From Thioploca ingrica (GTDB lineage: Bacteria; Pseudomonadota; Gammaproteobacteria; Beggiatoales; Beggiatoaceae), in assembly GCA_000828835.1 (NCBI GenBank), contig AP014633.1, forward strand, positions 1,798,001 to 1,862,000: a stretch of DNA of 64,000 bases. The letters are read 5' to 3'. Positions 18,832 to 28,100 of the stretch are shown here, in pieces. The position numbers and the translations under genes are program-made. Position 1 is the first letter of the stretch. Each line of letters starts with the position of its first letter. The notes under the pieces are model-generated. The model ran no database searches and had not been told where the DNA came from. It saw only the letters and a list, made by a program, of their open reading frames with translations.

Positions 18832-19797
18832 TTAAGATGATTGGGTTTGAGTGGTCGCTTCAATCTCAAAGTAACTAGCGGCAATGGCATCGTGAACATG
18901 ACCCAAACCGGTTTGTAGTTCTTCAATAAATTCATGCAATCCTTCCTGAGCTAGGATTCGCACATTGGCCGATTGGACTTGCCGGTGCACCCGAGCTAAC
19001 CCCCGTAGTGAGGGATCATTTTTAGGTAATCCAGACAGACAGCTTTCAACGGTGGTGATACAATAACTGACCGCTCTTGGAAAATCAGTATCTTGCAATA
19101 AAAATTTCAATACATCTTCATCCTTAACGCGCAACCGCATACAGCGACGATAAGCTTGGTAAGCCGTTAGCGATTTTAGAACACTCATCCATTGAATATT
19201 ATCAAAAGGACTGAGGATAGTCTCATCTTCATCACTTTGCTCAGGCAATAAATTAGCGGAACAAACATCTAAAATCCGCGTTGTCATATCGGCTCGTTCT
19301 AAATAGCAGCCCATACATAAGAAATGATAAGCTGTATCATGGCTCATGGTGCTGGTAATGATCCCGGTTACTTGTTGACAACCTAAAATGACTTTTTTTA
19401 GAAAATCATAAAGATTTCGTTTACTGACTCCCGTGGAGAGGGAACGTTTAACTAATAAATATAATTCATTGACTTGTTCCCAAGCTTCAGTAGGAATAAT
19501 ATCGCGGCTGGTGCGCATATTTTCACGAGTTTGTGCTAAGCAACTTAAAATAGAACTATGATTATAAGTATCGCCGAGCAAAAATTTGATCACATTTCGT
19601 TCATTGGGTTCACGATAACTCGCAGCGAAAAGTTGTTCATTACTCATAATATCAATCAGTGGCGCCCAACCAAAAGTCGTATTTTTGGGTAGATCTAATA
19701 ACAAATGGCTATTGACACTGACTAAACGAGCGGTATTTTCTGAGCGTTCTAAATAGCGCGCCATCCAATAAATGCTGCCAGCAACTCTCGATAACAT
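18832..19797 (-). CDS. Alpha-E (DUF403) domain protein
   Basis: 321 residues from ATG 19797, chosen because GGAGGATAAATAAA lies immediately upstream and MLSRVAGSIYWMARYLERSE is the standard family start; the open frame extends 16 codons further but through the previous gene. The protein is almost entirely helical and has the two conserved ER signatures of the family, YLERSENTAR near residue 15 and CYLERADMTTR near residue 165. These proteins are nearly always encoded beside a circularly permuted ATP-grasp protein and often a transglutaminase; biochemical role unproven, peptide modification is the usual guess. Here it follows the ATP-grasp gene by one base, so they are certainly one operon; no transglutaminase gene is visible in the window. 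Confidence 0.88.
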   Translation of the reverse strand: MLSRVAGSIYWMARYLERSENTARLVSVNSHLLLDLPKNTTFGWAPLIDIMSNEQLFAASYREPNERNVIKFLLGDTYNHSSILSCLAQTRENMRTSRDIIPTEAWEQVNELYLLVKRSLSTGVSKRNLYDFLKKVILGCQQVTGIITSTMSHDTAYHFLCMGCYLERADMTTRILDVCSANLLPEQSDEDETILSPFDNIQWMSVLKSLTAYQAYRRCMRLRVKDEDVLKFLLQDTDFPRAVSYCITTVESCLSGLPKNDPSLRGLARVHRQVQSANVRILAQEGLHEFIEELQTGLGHVHDAIAASYFEIEATTQTQSS

Positions 19798-19798
19798 T

Positions 19799-21250
19799 TT
19801 ATTTATCCTCCAGGTCAATGATCCAAGTATCTTTACTACCACCACCTTGAGAAGAATTGACCACTAACGAACCTTTTTTCAGAGCAACCCGAGTGAGACC
19901 TCCGGTGGTAACATAGGTGGTATCACTTTGTAAAATGAACGGTCTTAAATCAACGTGACGCGGTTCGACCTGATCATCACAGAGCGTTGGCACGGTTGAG
20001 AGTGTTAAAGTCGGTTGGGCAATATAATTGCGGGGATCTTGTTGAATTAATTCAACAAATTTGTCACGTTCCCTTTTGCTCGCATGCGGACCCACTAACA
20101 TGCCATAACCTCCAGATTCATTGGCGGGTTTCACCACAAGCTTATCCAGATTAGCTAACACATAGCCGCGTTGTTTATCGTCTAGACAACGATAAGTTTC
20201 AACATTAGGAATAATCGGATCTTCATTTAAATAATATTTAATGATATCGGGAACATAGGAATAAACCACTTTATCGTCGGCAACGCCAGCACCCGGTGCG
20301 TTAGCTAACCCGACCCGACCTTTGCGCCAAGCTCGCATTAATCCCGGTACACCTAATAACGAATCTGGATTAAACACTTCTGGATCTAAAAACCAATCAT
20401 CCACTCGCCGATAGATGACATCGACTCGCTTAAGACCTTGAATATCACGCATATAAACACAATCATTGTCACCGACCACGAGATCCGGTGCTTCTACCAA
20501 TTCAGCACCCATATTCTGGGCGAGATAAGCATGTTCAAAATAAGCCGAGTTATAAATTCCGGGCGTTAACACCACGACTTGCGGGTAATCTAAAGGACGT
20601 GGCGAAATAGCCGCTAACATATCAAATAATTTGGAGGGATAATCATCCACCGGTTGAATATTTTGATACTCAAATAATTCCGGCAAGACCCGTTTCATGA
20701 CCGAGCGATTTTCTAACATATAGGATACGCCCGACGGTACGCGGAGATTGTCCTCTAACACATACAGAGTACCATCCCGATCCCGCACTAAATCACTACC
20801 ACAAATATGGGCCCAAACGTTAAATGGCGGTTTAATTCCGACGCATTGGGGGCGAAAATTTTTTGATTTGGCTAATAATTCTGCTGGAAAACGACCCGCT
20901 TTAATAATTCGTTGTTCATGGTAAAGATCATCAATAAATAAATTAAGCGCTGTGACTCGTTGCTTTAACCCTGCTTCAGTGCGATCCCACTCGGATTTAG
21001 GAATAATACGCGGAATAATATCAAAAGGCCAAGCTCGGTCAATGGTTGAACCTTCAGAATAAACCGTAAAAGTAATTCCCATAACTTGAATAGCCAGTTC
21101 GGCAGCATCCTTACGTTCCTTCAATTCGGCATCGTTCATGGAACTTAAACAATTACCCAATTCAGCGGCGGCCGGTCGAAGTTCAGCAGAATTGCCAATC
21201 AGTTCATCATAAATATTTTTTATCGGATAATTTTTCCAATCAATCGGCAT
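19799..21250 (-). CDS. Circularly permuted type-2 ATP-grasp protein
   Basis: 483 residues. Recognised by the DUF404/DUF407 order of motifs: DLVRDRDGTLYVLEDNLRVP near residue 155, SYMLENRSVMKRV, then GGYGMLVGPHASKRERD near residue 390 carrying the glycine-rich ATP loop, and HVDLRPF. The KPANESGGYG segment supplies the lysine expected to hold ATP. The family is predicted to form amide bonds to peptides; substrate unknown. First gene of a tight operon with the alpha-E protein. The start at 21250 is preceded by GAGGAAAAATTC on the minus strand, supporting it. About 30 residues of N-terminus (NYPIKNIYDELIG) look normal for the family. Confidence 0.88.
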   Translation of the reverse strand: MPIDWKNYPIKNIYDELIGNSAELRPAAAELGNCLSSMNDAELKERKDAAELAIQVMGITFTVYSEGSTIDRAWPFDIIPRIIPKSEWDRTEAGLKQRVTALNLFIDDLYHEQRIIKAGRFPAELLAKSKNFRPQCVGIKPPFNVWAHICGSDLVRDRDGTLYVLEDNLRVPSGVSYMLENRSVMKRVLPELFEYQNIQPVDDYPSKLFDMLAAISPRPLDYPQVVVLTPGIYNSAYFEHAYLAQNMGAELVEAPDLVVGDNDCVYMRDIQGLKRVDVIYRRVDDWFLDPEVFNPDSLLGVPGLMRAWRKGRVGLANAPGAGVADDKVVYSYVPDIIKYYLNEDPIIPNVETYRCLDDKQRGYVLANLDKLVVKPANESGGYGMLVGPHASKRERDKFVELIQQDPRNYIAQPTLTLSTVPTLCDDQVEPRHVDLRPFILQSDTTYVTTGGLTRVALKKGSLVVNSSQGGGSKDTWIIDLEDK

Positions 21251-21577
21251 GAATTTTTCCTCGGTGGTTTCTAGATTCTAATCAATAAATTATCAGATTT
21301 TTTTAGCGTAACAAAATAAATATAACTTATTAACAACCAATGGTTTTCTTGCTAAAGTTATTAGTGGTGATTTAATTGCAACCTGAAAAGTGGTGAAGGA
21401 ATAAAGTATTATCTAAAAACTATGGCAATAGTTATGCCTATTTTATAATTAATTGAAGTTAATATAATTTTATAAAATTAATTTAACAATTGTTATAAAT
21501 CTAACAAAGAATGAGGAACTCGTTGTAAGCAACTTGACATTATCTTGGGAGCGAGAAATCATTGTTAAATCAGCCGG

Positions 21578-21644
21578 GTAGGGTGAGCAAGATGCCGTCG
21601 TGATGTTGAATTTTAGCAGGGCATTTCCCGGCATTTTGCCCACC
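21578..21644 (+). repeat. Long GTAG-foot imperfect hairpin
   Basis: Begins GTAGGGTGAGCAAGATGCCG and ends CGGCATTTTGCCCACC; the arms pair over about 16 bp with one or two mismatches, loop about 30 nt. It is the first of two related elements in the 625-bp gap 21251-21875. The rest of the gap (21251-21570) is AT-rich with no gene or other element that I can recognise. Confidence 0.6.
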
Positions 21645-21686
21645 AAAATCGCTGCCTACCCAATATCATCGCGGTGAGCGGCATGG

Positions 21687-21759
21687 TTAGGGTGGGCAAA
21701 ATGCCGTGTGAGTCCTGTGACCATGCCAAGTGCATAAGACGGCATTTCACCCACCCTAC
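21687..21759 (-). repeat. Long GTAG-foot imperfect hairpin, second copy inverted
   Basis: On the minus strand it begins GTAGGGTGGGTGAAATGCCG and its other arm is GGCATTTTGCCCACCC, so the two arms pair over about 17 bp around a loop of about 35 nt. Its arms match those of the element at 21578, in opposite orientation, 43 bp away. Confidence 0.6.
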
Positions 21760-21875
21760 CGGGCTGTTACTCAACAGTCTAATTAAGGTAATATTTTGAT
21801 AAATATTATTTTATTTATAAATAGATTAATATATCGAAGCTTAAGTGACTACCCCAAAGCCTATTATAGGCACCG

Positions 21876-22463
21876 TTAATCAATTTTAAGCGGAGGTAAT
21901 ATTTTGCTAATATCTTGAAGTGGACCGAGTGGATTCTTTTTATCTTCAAATTCAGAAACATTAGGTTCACCACCCCAGAGTTTGTGAACCACCAGATCAC
22001 CTTTGAGCACAATCAAGGCAGTGAAATTCCAACCGGTGGTAATTTGCTTGCGACGAAAATTAAATAAGTCAAGAAGTACATTGCCATAACGATTGCTATT
22101 CAGTACTTTGGGGGAAACTTCATAACCTTGACAAGTTGCTCGTGCACGCAAGCAAGCTTGTACGCCGGGATCAAGATCTTCTATCCGAATAGACTGATTA
22201 GGCAAAAATTTTTCGGTCAGTTCCAAATAAGTCACTAACTTGACGTTTGGTGTCGCAAAGGGGTCAAATCCTAAGCGTTTTAAATCTTGACTCGTGGTTT
22301 GTGAAGGAACTATTTTGTCAAAAGCTATTTTAGCTTCTTCAAAACTTTGCCAAGGTGATTTAGTCGTTTGTTTGATAGAGGGTAATAATCCGCCTGAACA
22401 ACCGCTACTCGTCATTAATATGAGCAGTATCATCGTGACAGATAAAAATACTGAGTTAAGCAT
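21876..22463 (-). CDS. Putative lipoprotein of unknown function
   Basis: 195 residues from ATG 22463; an upstream TTG-started extension of 23 codons exists but would bury the signal. The start gives a hydrophobic segment VFLSVTMILLILMTSSGC whose SSGC is a lipobox, so Cys about residue 22 would be the lipidated residue. The mature part has FDKIVPSQTTSQDLKRLGF, a phrase like the SmpA/BamE-type helical hairpin (PGMTKAQVLALLG), then a central region with two cysteines (VQACLRARATCQGYE) and a terminal ILPPLKID. By eye this could be a BamE-like small lipoprotein, but I would not assign it. It follows the BepA-like gene on the same strand with 127 bp between. Confidence 0.6.
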   Translation of the reverse strand: MLNSVFLSVTMILLILMTSSGCSGGLLPSIKQTTKSPWQSFEEAKIAFDKIVPSQTTSQDLKRLGFDPFATPNVKLVTYLELTEKFLPNQSIRIEDLDPGVQACLRARATCQGYEVSPKVLNSNRYGNVLLDLFNFRRKQITTGWNFTALIVLKGDLVVHKLWGGEPNVSEFEDKKNPLGPLQDISKILPPLKID

Positions 22464-22590
22464 CTTGATAATCCGAGTAAGTGAACTGGTTAATCTTAAT
22501 TTAATCCGTTGTAGAAATTGCAGAATGGGCAAATGATTTAAGCTTATCCAAGCGTTTTAGCCTCTTGTTCGGTTGATGTTTACGCAAAAT

Positions 22591-24051
22591 TTATTCCTTA
22601 TCAGGTTCTTCCTGATCCGGTTTTTCCTTGGAATGGGTTTGTTCTTCTAGCCATTCTGCTTGTAATTCTTTATAACGGGCTTCGATACGTGAAGCCAGAT
22701 AAAAATCTAACCCTTTCTGTTGCCGTGCTAATTTAAGCTGTTCTATCGCTAATGGAGTTTGTCCTAGCAAATAATTATCTTCCGCTAAAGCGAGATGTGC
22801 TTCAGCAGTAGCCCCAGTCATTTGCTGAGCTTGAGCTAACAACCGGTAATAATGCGGGTTGGCCAGCGGTGCTAGATTGAGCAACAGCGTTTTTGCTTTA
22901 GCAGCGGCTTTATCTTGTAATAATTTTTCTGCATATTCCAAGCTGACCATTTGGTCATGGGGGTAAATTTGTAAAGTTTGTTCATAAATTTGCAGTGCTT
23001 GCCGGTCTTGTTTTTGTATCCAGGCTAACTGTGCGCTTAACAAATGATATAAAACCCTATCGCCATCCTGTTTCAGAAGCCAATCGATATGAGATTTTAC
23101 TCCGTTGGTTTGTTGAGTCGCTAATAAAGTTAACGCCAAAGCATAGCGAGTGGCTCGTTCGTCTTGGTAGCGACCGGTTTTGAGCATTTCTGTTAACGTT
23201 TTTAATAAATTCACTTTATTTTCAGTCACCAGAAGCAGCAACTTGGCCTTCATTAAGTGATAAAAAGGCGTGTCCGTTAAAGGAGGAGGTGAATATTTTT
23301 CCGCCCGATCCCGAGCCTCGGCAATGCGTTCTGTCGTCACCGGATGAGTCCGCAAAAACTCTGGGATGCCATCCTCATAATAACGATAAGCCGCTTGTAA
23401 CCGTTCAAAAAAATTAGGCATATCCCGGGGATCAAAGTGGGCATTCGCTAAAATTTGCATCCCCACTCGATCGGCTTCTCTTTCATGAGTGCGAGTAAAA
23501 TTAATTTGCATTTGAACATTACCCGCCATAATGGCCGTTACAGCTGCTTGTCCTATTTGGGGATTTTTAGCGCCGGCTATCACGGCGGCAATAAGACCAG
23601 CGATTGCGGGTAAGGAAAGATTCTGTGCTGATTCCACGGTACGAGCAATATGATGTTGAGTAATATGGGCAATTTCATGAGCCAGTACTGAAGCGAGTTC
23701 ACTCTCATTGCGAGTGGCTAAAATTAAGCCGCTATGTACTCCGATTAAACCACCCGGTACGGCAAATGCGTTAATATCCGCCTGATTAACCACCACAAAG
23801 CGAAAAGTTTGTTCTGGTTCATCACTAGAGGAAGCGAGTTGATTACCCAGTTCATTGATATAGTTGCTTATATGTGGATCATCAATAATTTCCATTCGCC
23901 GCCGTAATTGCCGTAGAAAAGCTTCTCCCAATTTCTGTTCTTCTGCCGGTGACATAACGCTTTGAGCAGAATTGCCAATATCAGGTAGTTCTATGGCCTG
24001 AATAGGTAGCTGAATTAAACAATTTATTAGAAAATATAATAAATAACGCAT
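22591..24051 (-). CDS. bepA: M48 family metalloprotease with TPR repeats (BepA/YfgC-like)
   Basis: 486 residues from ATG 24051 (MRYLLYFLINCLIQLPIQA, signal peptide). The frame is open for 11 more codons, but these translate a dispersed ATAACTGAT repeat and are probably untranslated. The protease domain has HEIAHITQHH (HExxH zinc site) near residue 130 and EREADRVGMQIL supplying the third ligand. The C-terminal half (about 260-470) is made of TPR-like helices (LLSAQLAWIQKQDRQALQIYEQTLQIYP). The E. coli homologue BepA helps assemble or degrade LptD at the BAM complex in the periplasm. The C-terminus is strongly charged (EEQTHSKEKPDQEEPDKE). Confidence 0.88.
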   Translation of the reverse strand: MRYLLYFLINCLIQLPIQAIELPDIGNSAQSVMSPAEEQKLGEAFLRQLRRRMEIIDDPHISNYINELGNQLASSSDEPEQTFRFVVVNQADINAFAVPGGLIGVHSGLILATRNESELASVLAHEIAHITQHHIARTVESAQNLSLPAIAGLIAAVIAGAKNPQIGQAAVTAIMAGNVQMQINFTRTHEREADRVGMQILANAHFDPRDMPNFFERLQAAYRYYEDGIPEFLRTHPVTTERIAEARDRAEKYSPPPLTDTPFYHLMKAKLLLLVTENKVNLLKTLTEMLKTGRYQDERATRYALALTLLATQQTNGVKSHIDWLLKQDGDRVLYHLLSAQLAWIQKQDRQALQIYEQTLQIYPHDQMVSLEYAEKLLQDKAAAKAKTLLLNLAPLANPHYYRLLAQAQQMTGATAEAHLALAEDNYLLGQTPLAIEQLKLARQQKGLDFYLASRIEARYKELQAEWLEEQTHSKEKPDQEEPDKE

Positions 24052-24237
24052 ATCAGTTATCAGTAAACAATTATCAGTTATCAATAAATAATCATACTCT
24101 ATAATCCAACGGATTTTTTAACCCAATTATCTGTCATATCAGTTAAAAATAGATACCTCGCAACCCATTGAGTATAAGTCGCTATAATAAACAACTGCTA
24201 ACTGATCATTATGACCTAAAAGTTCAATAGGAATATC

Positions 24238-24942
24238 ATGCCAATTCGCGTTATTTGTTTTGACTTAGATGATACTTTATGGCCAATTGAACCGGTGATT
24301 TATCATGCGGAAGCACAACTTCATCACTGGTTATGTCAACACTATCCACGCATCGCCGCGCAGTTTGATCCACTTACTTTTCGCCAATTACGTCAACAGT
24401 TAGTCGAAATACAACCGCAGTTAAGTTGTGATTTAACTCGGTTACGTAAACTGAGTTTAGCACAGGCAGCTGCACAGGTGGGTTACAGCGATAGTTTAGT
24501 TGAGCCGGCATTTGAAGTATTTATGGCAGCACGTCATCAGGTACAATTATATGATGATGTGTTACCAACCTTAGAAAAATTGCATCATCATTATCTTATT
24601 TGTGCTGTAACTAATGGTAATGCTGATGTTCGCCGGTTAGGATTAGGCCATTGGTTTGACGCCATTTTCTTTGCCCGAGAAGTTGGCGCAGCTAAACCTC
24701 ATCCAGCCTTATTTGAGGCAGTTTGCCATTATGCTCAAGCTCAGCCTGCACAGGTAGTACATATTGGTGATGACGCGGTTTGCGATATAGCCGGTGCAGC
24801 CGCAGTGGGGATGAGAACGGTTTGGATTAATCGTTATCCTCATAAACCCTGGTCTGGAACGATATTGCCAGATGCCATGATTCACTCTTTGACAGAATTA
24901 GAAAAGCTATTAATAAATTGGAATACCAAGGAAAGTAACTAG
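24238..24942 (+). CDS. HAD-superfamily phosphatase (YigB-like)
   Basis: 234 residues; ATG 24238 with AATAGGA upstream. HAD motif I is FDLDDTLWP at residues 8-16, motif II is VTNGN near residue 119, the motif III lysine lies in GAAKPHPALF, and motif IV is HIGDDAVCDIAGA. A helical cap between residues 20 and 90 makes it a C1-cap member. The closest recognisable type is YigB, an FMN/5-amino-6-(5-phosphoribitylamino)uracil phosphate phosphatase of flavin metabolism; the substrate assignment is by general resemblance only. Divergent from the BepA-like gene; the 187-bp space between contains ATAACTGAT repeats. Confidence 0.8.
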   Translation: MPIRVICFDLDDTLWPIEPVIYHAEAQLHHWLCQHYPRIAAQFDPLTFRQLRQQLVEIQPQLSCDLTRLRKLSLAQAAAQVGYSDSLVEPAFEVFMAARHQVQLYDDVLPTLEKLHHHYLICAVTNGNADVRRLGLGHWFDAIFFAREVGAAKPHPALFEAVCHYAQAQPAQVVHIGDDAVCDIAGAAAVGMRTVWINRYPHKPWSGTILPDAMIHSLTELEKLLINWNTKESN

Positions 24943-25161
24943 TTTTATTACTTAAACCAAACCTCATTTGACCGTTTATTATTAAGATTTTTTCTTAATA
25001 AATTAAATTTATTTGTTTGTTATTAAAGCAATTGATATAAAATATCATTTAAATTTAGCTTTACTGAGTTAAAAAAGCAAAATACTTATTTATAAGTAAA
25101 TTATTGACTCCCTATCTTCATTGATAATTGAGATAACTGATAACTGAATAAAGGCACAAGC

Positions 25162-28100
25162 ATGATTACGCTTTTTGGTTACACCATCACTGGAGAAATT
25201 TATACCGATGCCAAAATCAGTATTTATCGTGGTTATAATCATGATGACAACACGCCGGTTATTATTAAAACGTTAACAACGGAATATCCTACCCCTAAAG
25301 AAATTACTCGATTTCGTCATGAGTATGAAATTATTAAAGAATTACAACTGAATGGTTCAGTTAAAGCGTACCAATTACAAAAGTATAAAAATGGTTTAGC
25401 GCTCATTTTGGAAGATATTGGTGGCGATTCACTGCGAAATATTATTGCTAATCAAAAATTAGATCTGTTAACTATTTTGAAAATTGCTTTACAACTCACT
25501 CAAGCCATCGGTGAATTACATCAACATAATATTATTCATAAAGATATTAAACCAGCCAATATCATTGTTAATTTAGCGACGGGGCAAGTTAAGATTACTG
25601 ATTTCAGTATTTCTACTGAAAATAACTCAGAAAATAATACTCTGTTGACTAATAAAACCCCATTGGAAGGCACATTAGCTTACATGTCTCCAGAACAAAC
25701 GGGGCGAATGAATAGAACGATTGATTATCGAAGCGATTTTTATTCTCTGGGAATCACCGTTTATGAAATGTTAGTCGGACGATTGCCCTTTCAAAATACG
25801 GATGCAATGGGTCTAGTCCATTGTCATATTGCTAAAATGCCCATTGCACCAACCATTCTCAATGCCAATATTCCGCAGATATTATCTGATTTAGTCATGA
25901 AACTATTGGCTAAAAATCCAAGTGAACGTTATCAAAGTGCCTATGGTTTAATAGTGGATTGGCAAAATTGTTTACAACAGTGGGCCGAACATCAATCGAT
26001 AACCCCATTTCCTTTAGGTCAGCAGGACATGGTGGATAAATTCCAATTACCGCAAAAAATATATGGCCGTTCCATTCAAATCGCTGCCTTGTTAGATACC
26101 TTAGCTTATGTTAGTCAGGGACATGCTGCCGTGGTGATGGTCTGTGGAGAAGTGGGTATGGGCAAATCCGTTTTGATCAACGAGTTACAAAAATCGGTAA
26201 AAAACTCATCCGGATTCTTCGTTAGTGGCAAATTTGATTTGGCTCGTCAAAACTTGCCCTATAGTGGGATTATTCAAGCATTGCGTGAACTCATGTTGCA
26301 ATTATTAACGGATTCTTCAGAACAAATAACCCAATGGCAAGAGCAATTACAAACGGGTCTAGGAACACATGCCAAACTACTTATCCAGATGGTGCCAGAA
26401 TTAGAAATGGTTATGGGTCAACCCGCTGCAACTAAAACACCCGGGGCAGAAGAAGTCAATATTTTAGATTTGCAAAACCGGTTCGCTATCGTCTTGGAAA
26501 AATTTATCCATATTCTGGCTCAACCGAATCACCCATTAATCCTGTTTTTAGACGATTTACAGTGGGCGGATAAAGCCAGTTTGAAGTTACTGCAACATTT
26601 AATTTTTGACTTAGAAAATGAAGCTATATTATTAATTGGTGGTTATCGCCGGATGGTTGAATCCGTGGAAAATCATCCACTTCAGCAAGTATTGAAGCAA
26701 ATCGACCACACGCCCATTCGTACTGAACATATCCATTTAACCCCACTGACTTTAGAACATATTACCCAAATCATTGCTGACACCTTACACTGCACCCTCA
26801 CTTATGCTGCACCACTCGCTGATCTGGTTTTCAAGAAAACAGAAGGAATTCCTTTTTTTGTTCGAGAATTTTTAACGCGGTTGTATGAAGAAGGTCATTT
26901 GCGTTTTAATACCTTCAAACGGTGTTGGCAATGGGAAGTTAAACACATCCTCGAAATGGGGATGACTGATAATGTAGTCACCCTAACCACTTCACGGTTA
27001 CAAAAGTTATCCCTCGCCACTCAAGAAGTATTGAAGTTAGCGGCGGCGATTGGTCAACAGTTTGATATTAAAACGTTAGCATTACTTTATCAACAAACTG
27101 AAATCGTGACCACCGAAGCGCTTTGGGAAGCGGTGGAACAACATTTAGTCGAACCACAAGATGATACTTATTATCAACTGATGTATGGTAATTTAGAAGA
27201 AGAAAATAGTACTCATTTAGATTTTGTCAAAATTACCTACCGCTTTGTTCATGAGCGCATTCACCAAGCCGCTTATTCTATGCTAACCGCTGAACAAAAA
27301 ACCGCTGCCCATTATCAATTAGGATGGCAATTACGGGAAAGTACACCACCGGGACACTTAGAAGAACATTTATTTGATATTGTTAACCATTTAAATTTGG
27401 CGATCAAACTGATTCATAATCCCGCTGAACGGAATGATCTGGCACGGCTCAATTTAGCAGTCGGCAAAAAAGCCAAATTAGCTAGTAGTTATGAAGCCGC
27501 CTTGAATTATTTTCAAATTGGTCTGTCTTTATTAGCCGCAGACAGTTGGGAACGTCAGTACCATTTAACCCTGGCTTTACATGTCCAAACCATAGAAATG
27601 GCGTATTTAACGGGTCATCGTGAGCAAGCCGATCAATTGTTTGCACGGGTATTACGCTGTGCTAATAGCTTACTCGATCAAGTCAAGGTCTATGAACTGA
27701 AAATCTTATTTTATGTTTCTCAAAATCAAGCTCATGCCGCCTTAGAAACGGGCTTGCAGGTGTTACATTTACTGGATATTAGTTTACCGGAACCGCTTGA
27801 TGATTTTTCTATTTTGTTTAATACGTTACAACAAGCCATGGGAACACGACAAATTGAAGAATTAGTCGATTTACCCCCCATGAAAGATAAATACAAATTA
27901 GCCGCTTTACGTCTCTTGGTTTATATTTCTTCATCAGCCTATTTAGCTGCGCCCCAACTTTATCCGTTAATTTGTTTTACTCAAGTTAAATTATGTATCA
28001 ATTACGGTAATTCAGCCTGGTCAGCGAATGCTTATGCTTCTTATAGTCTTATTTTGTGTGGAACTTTGGGAGATATTGAAGCGGGTTATCGTTTTGGCCA

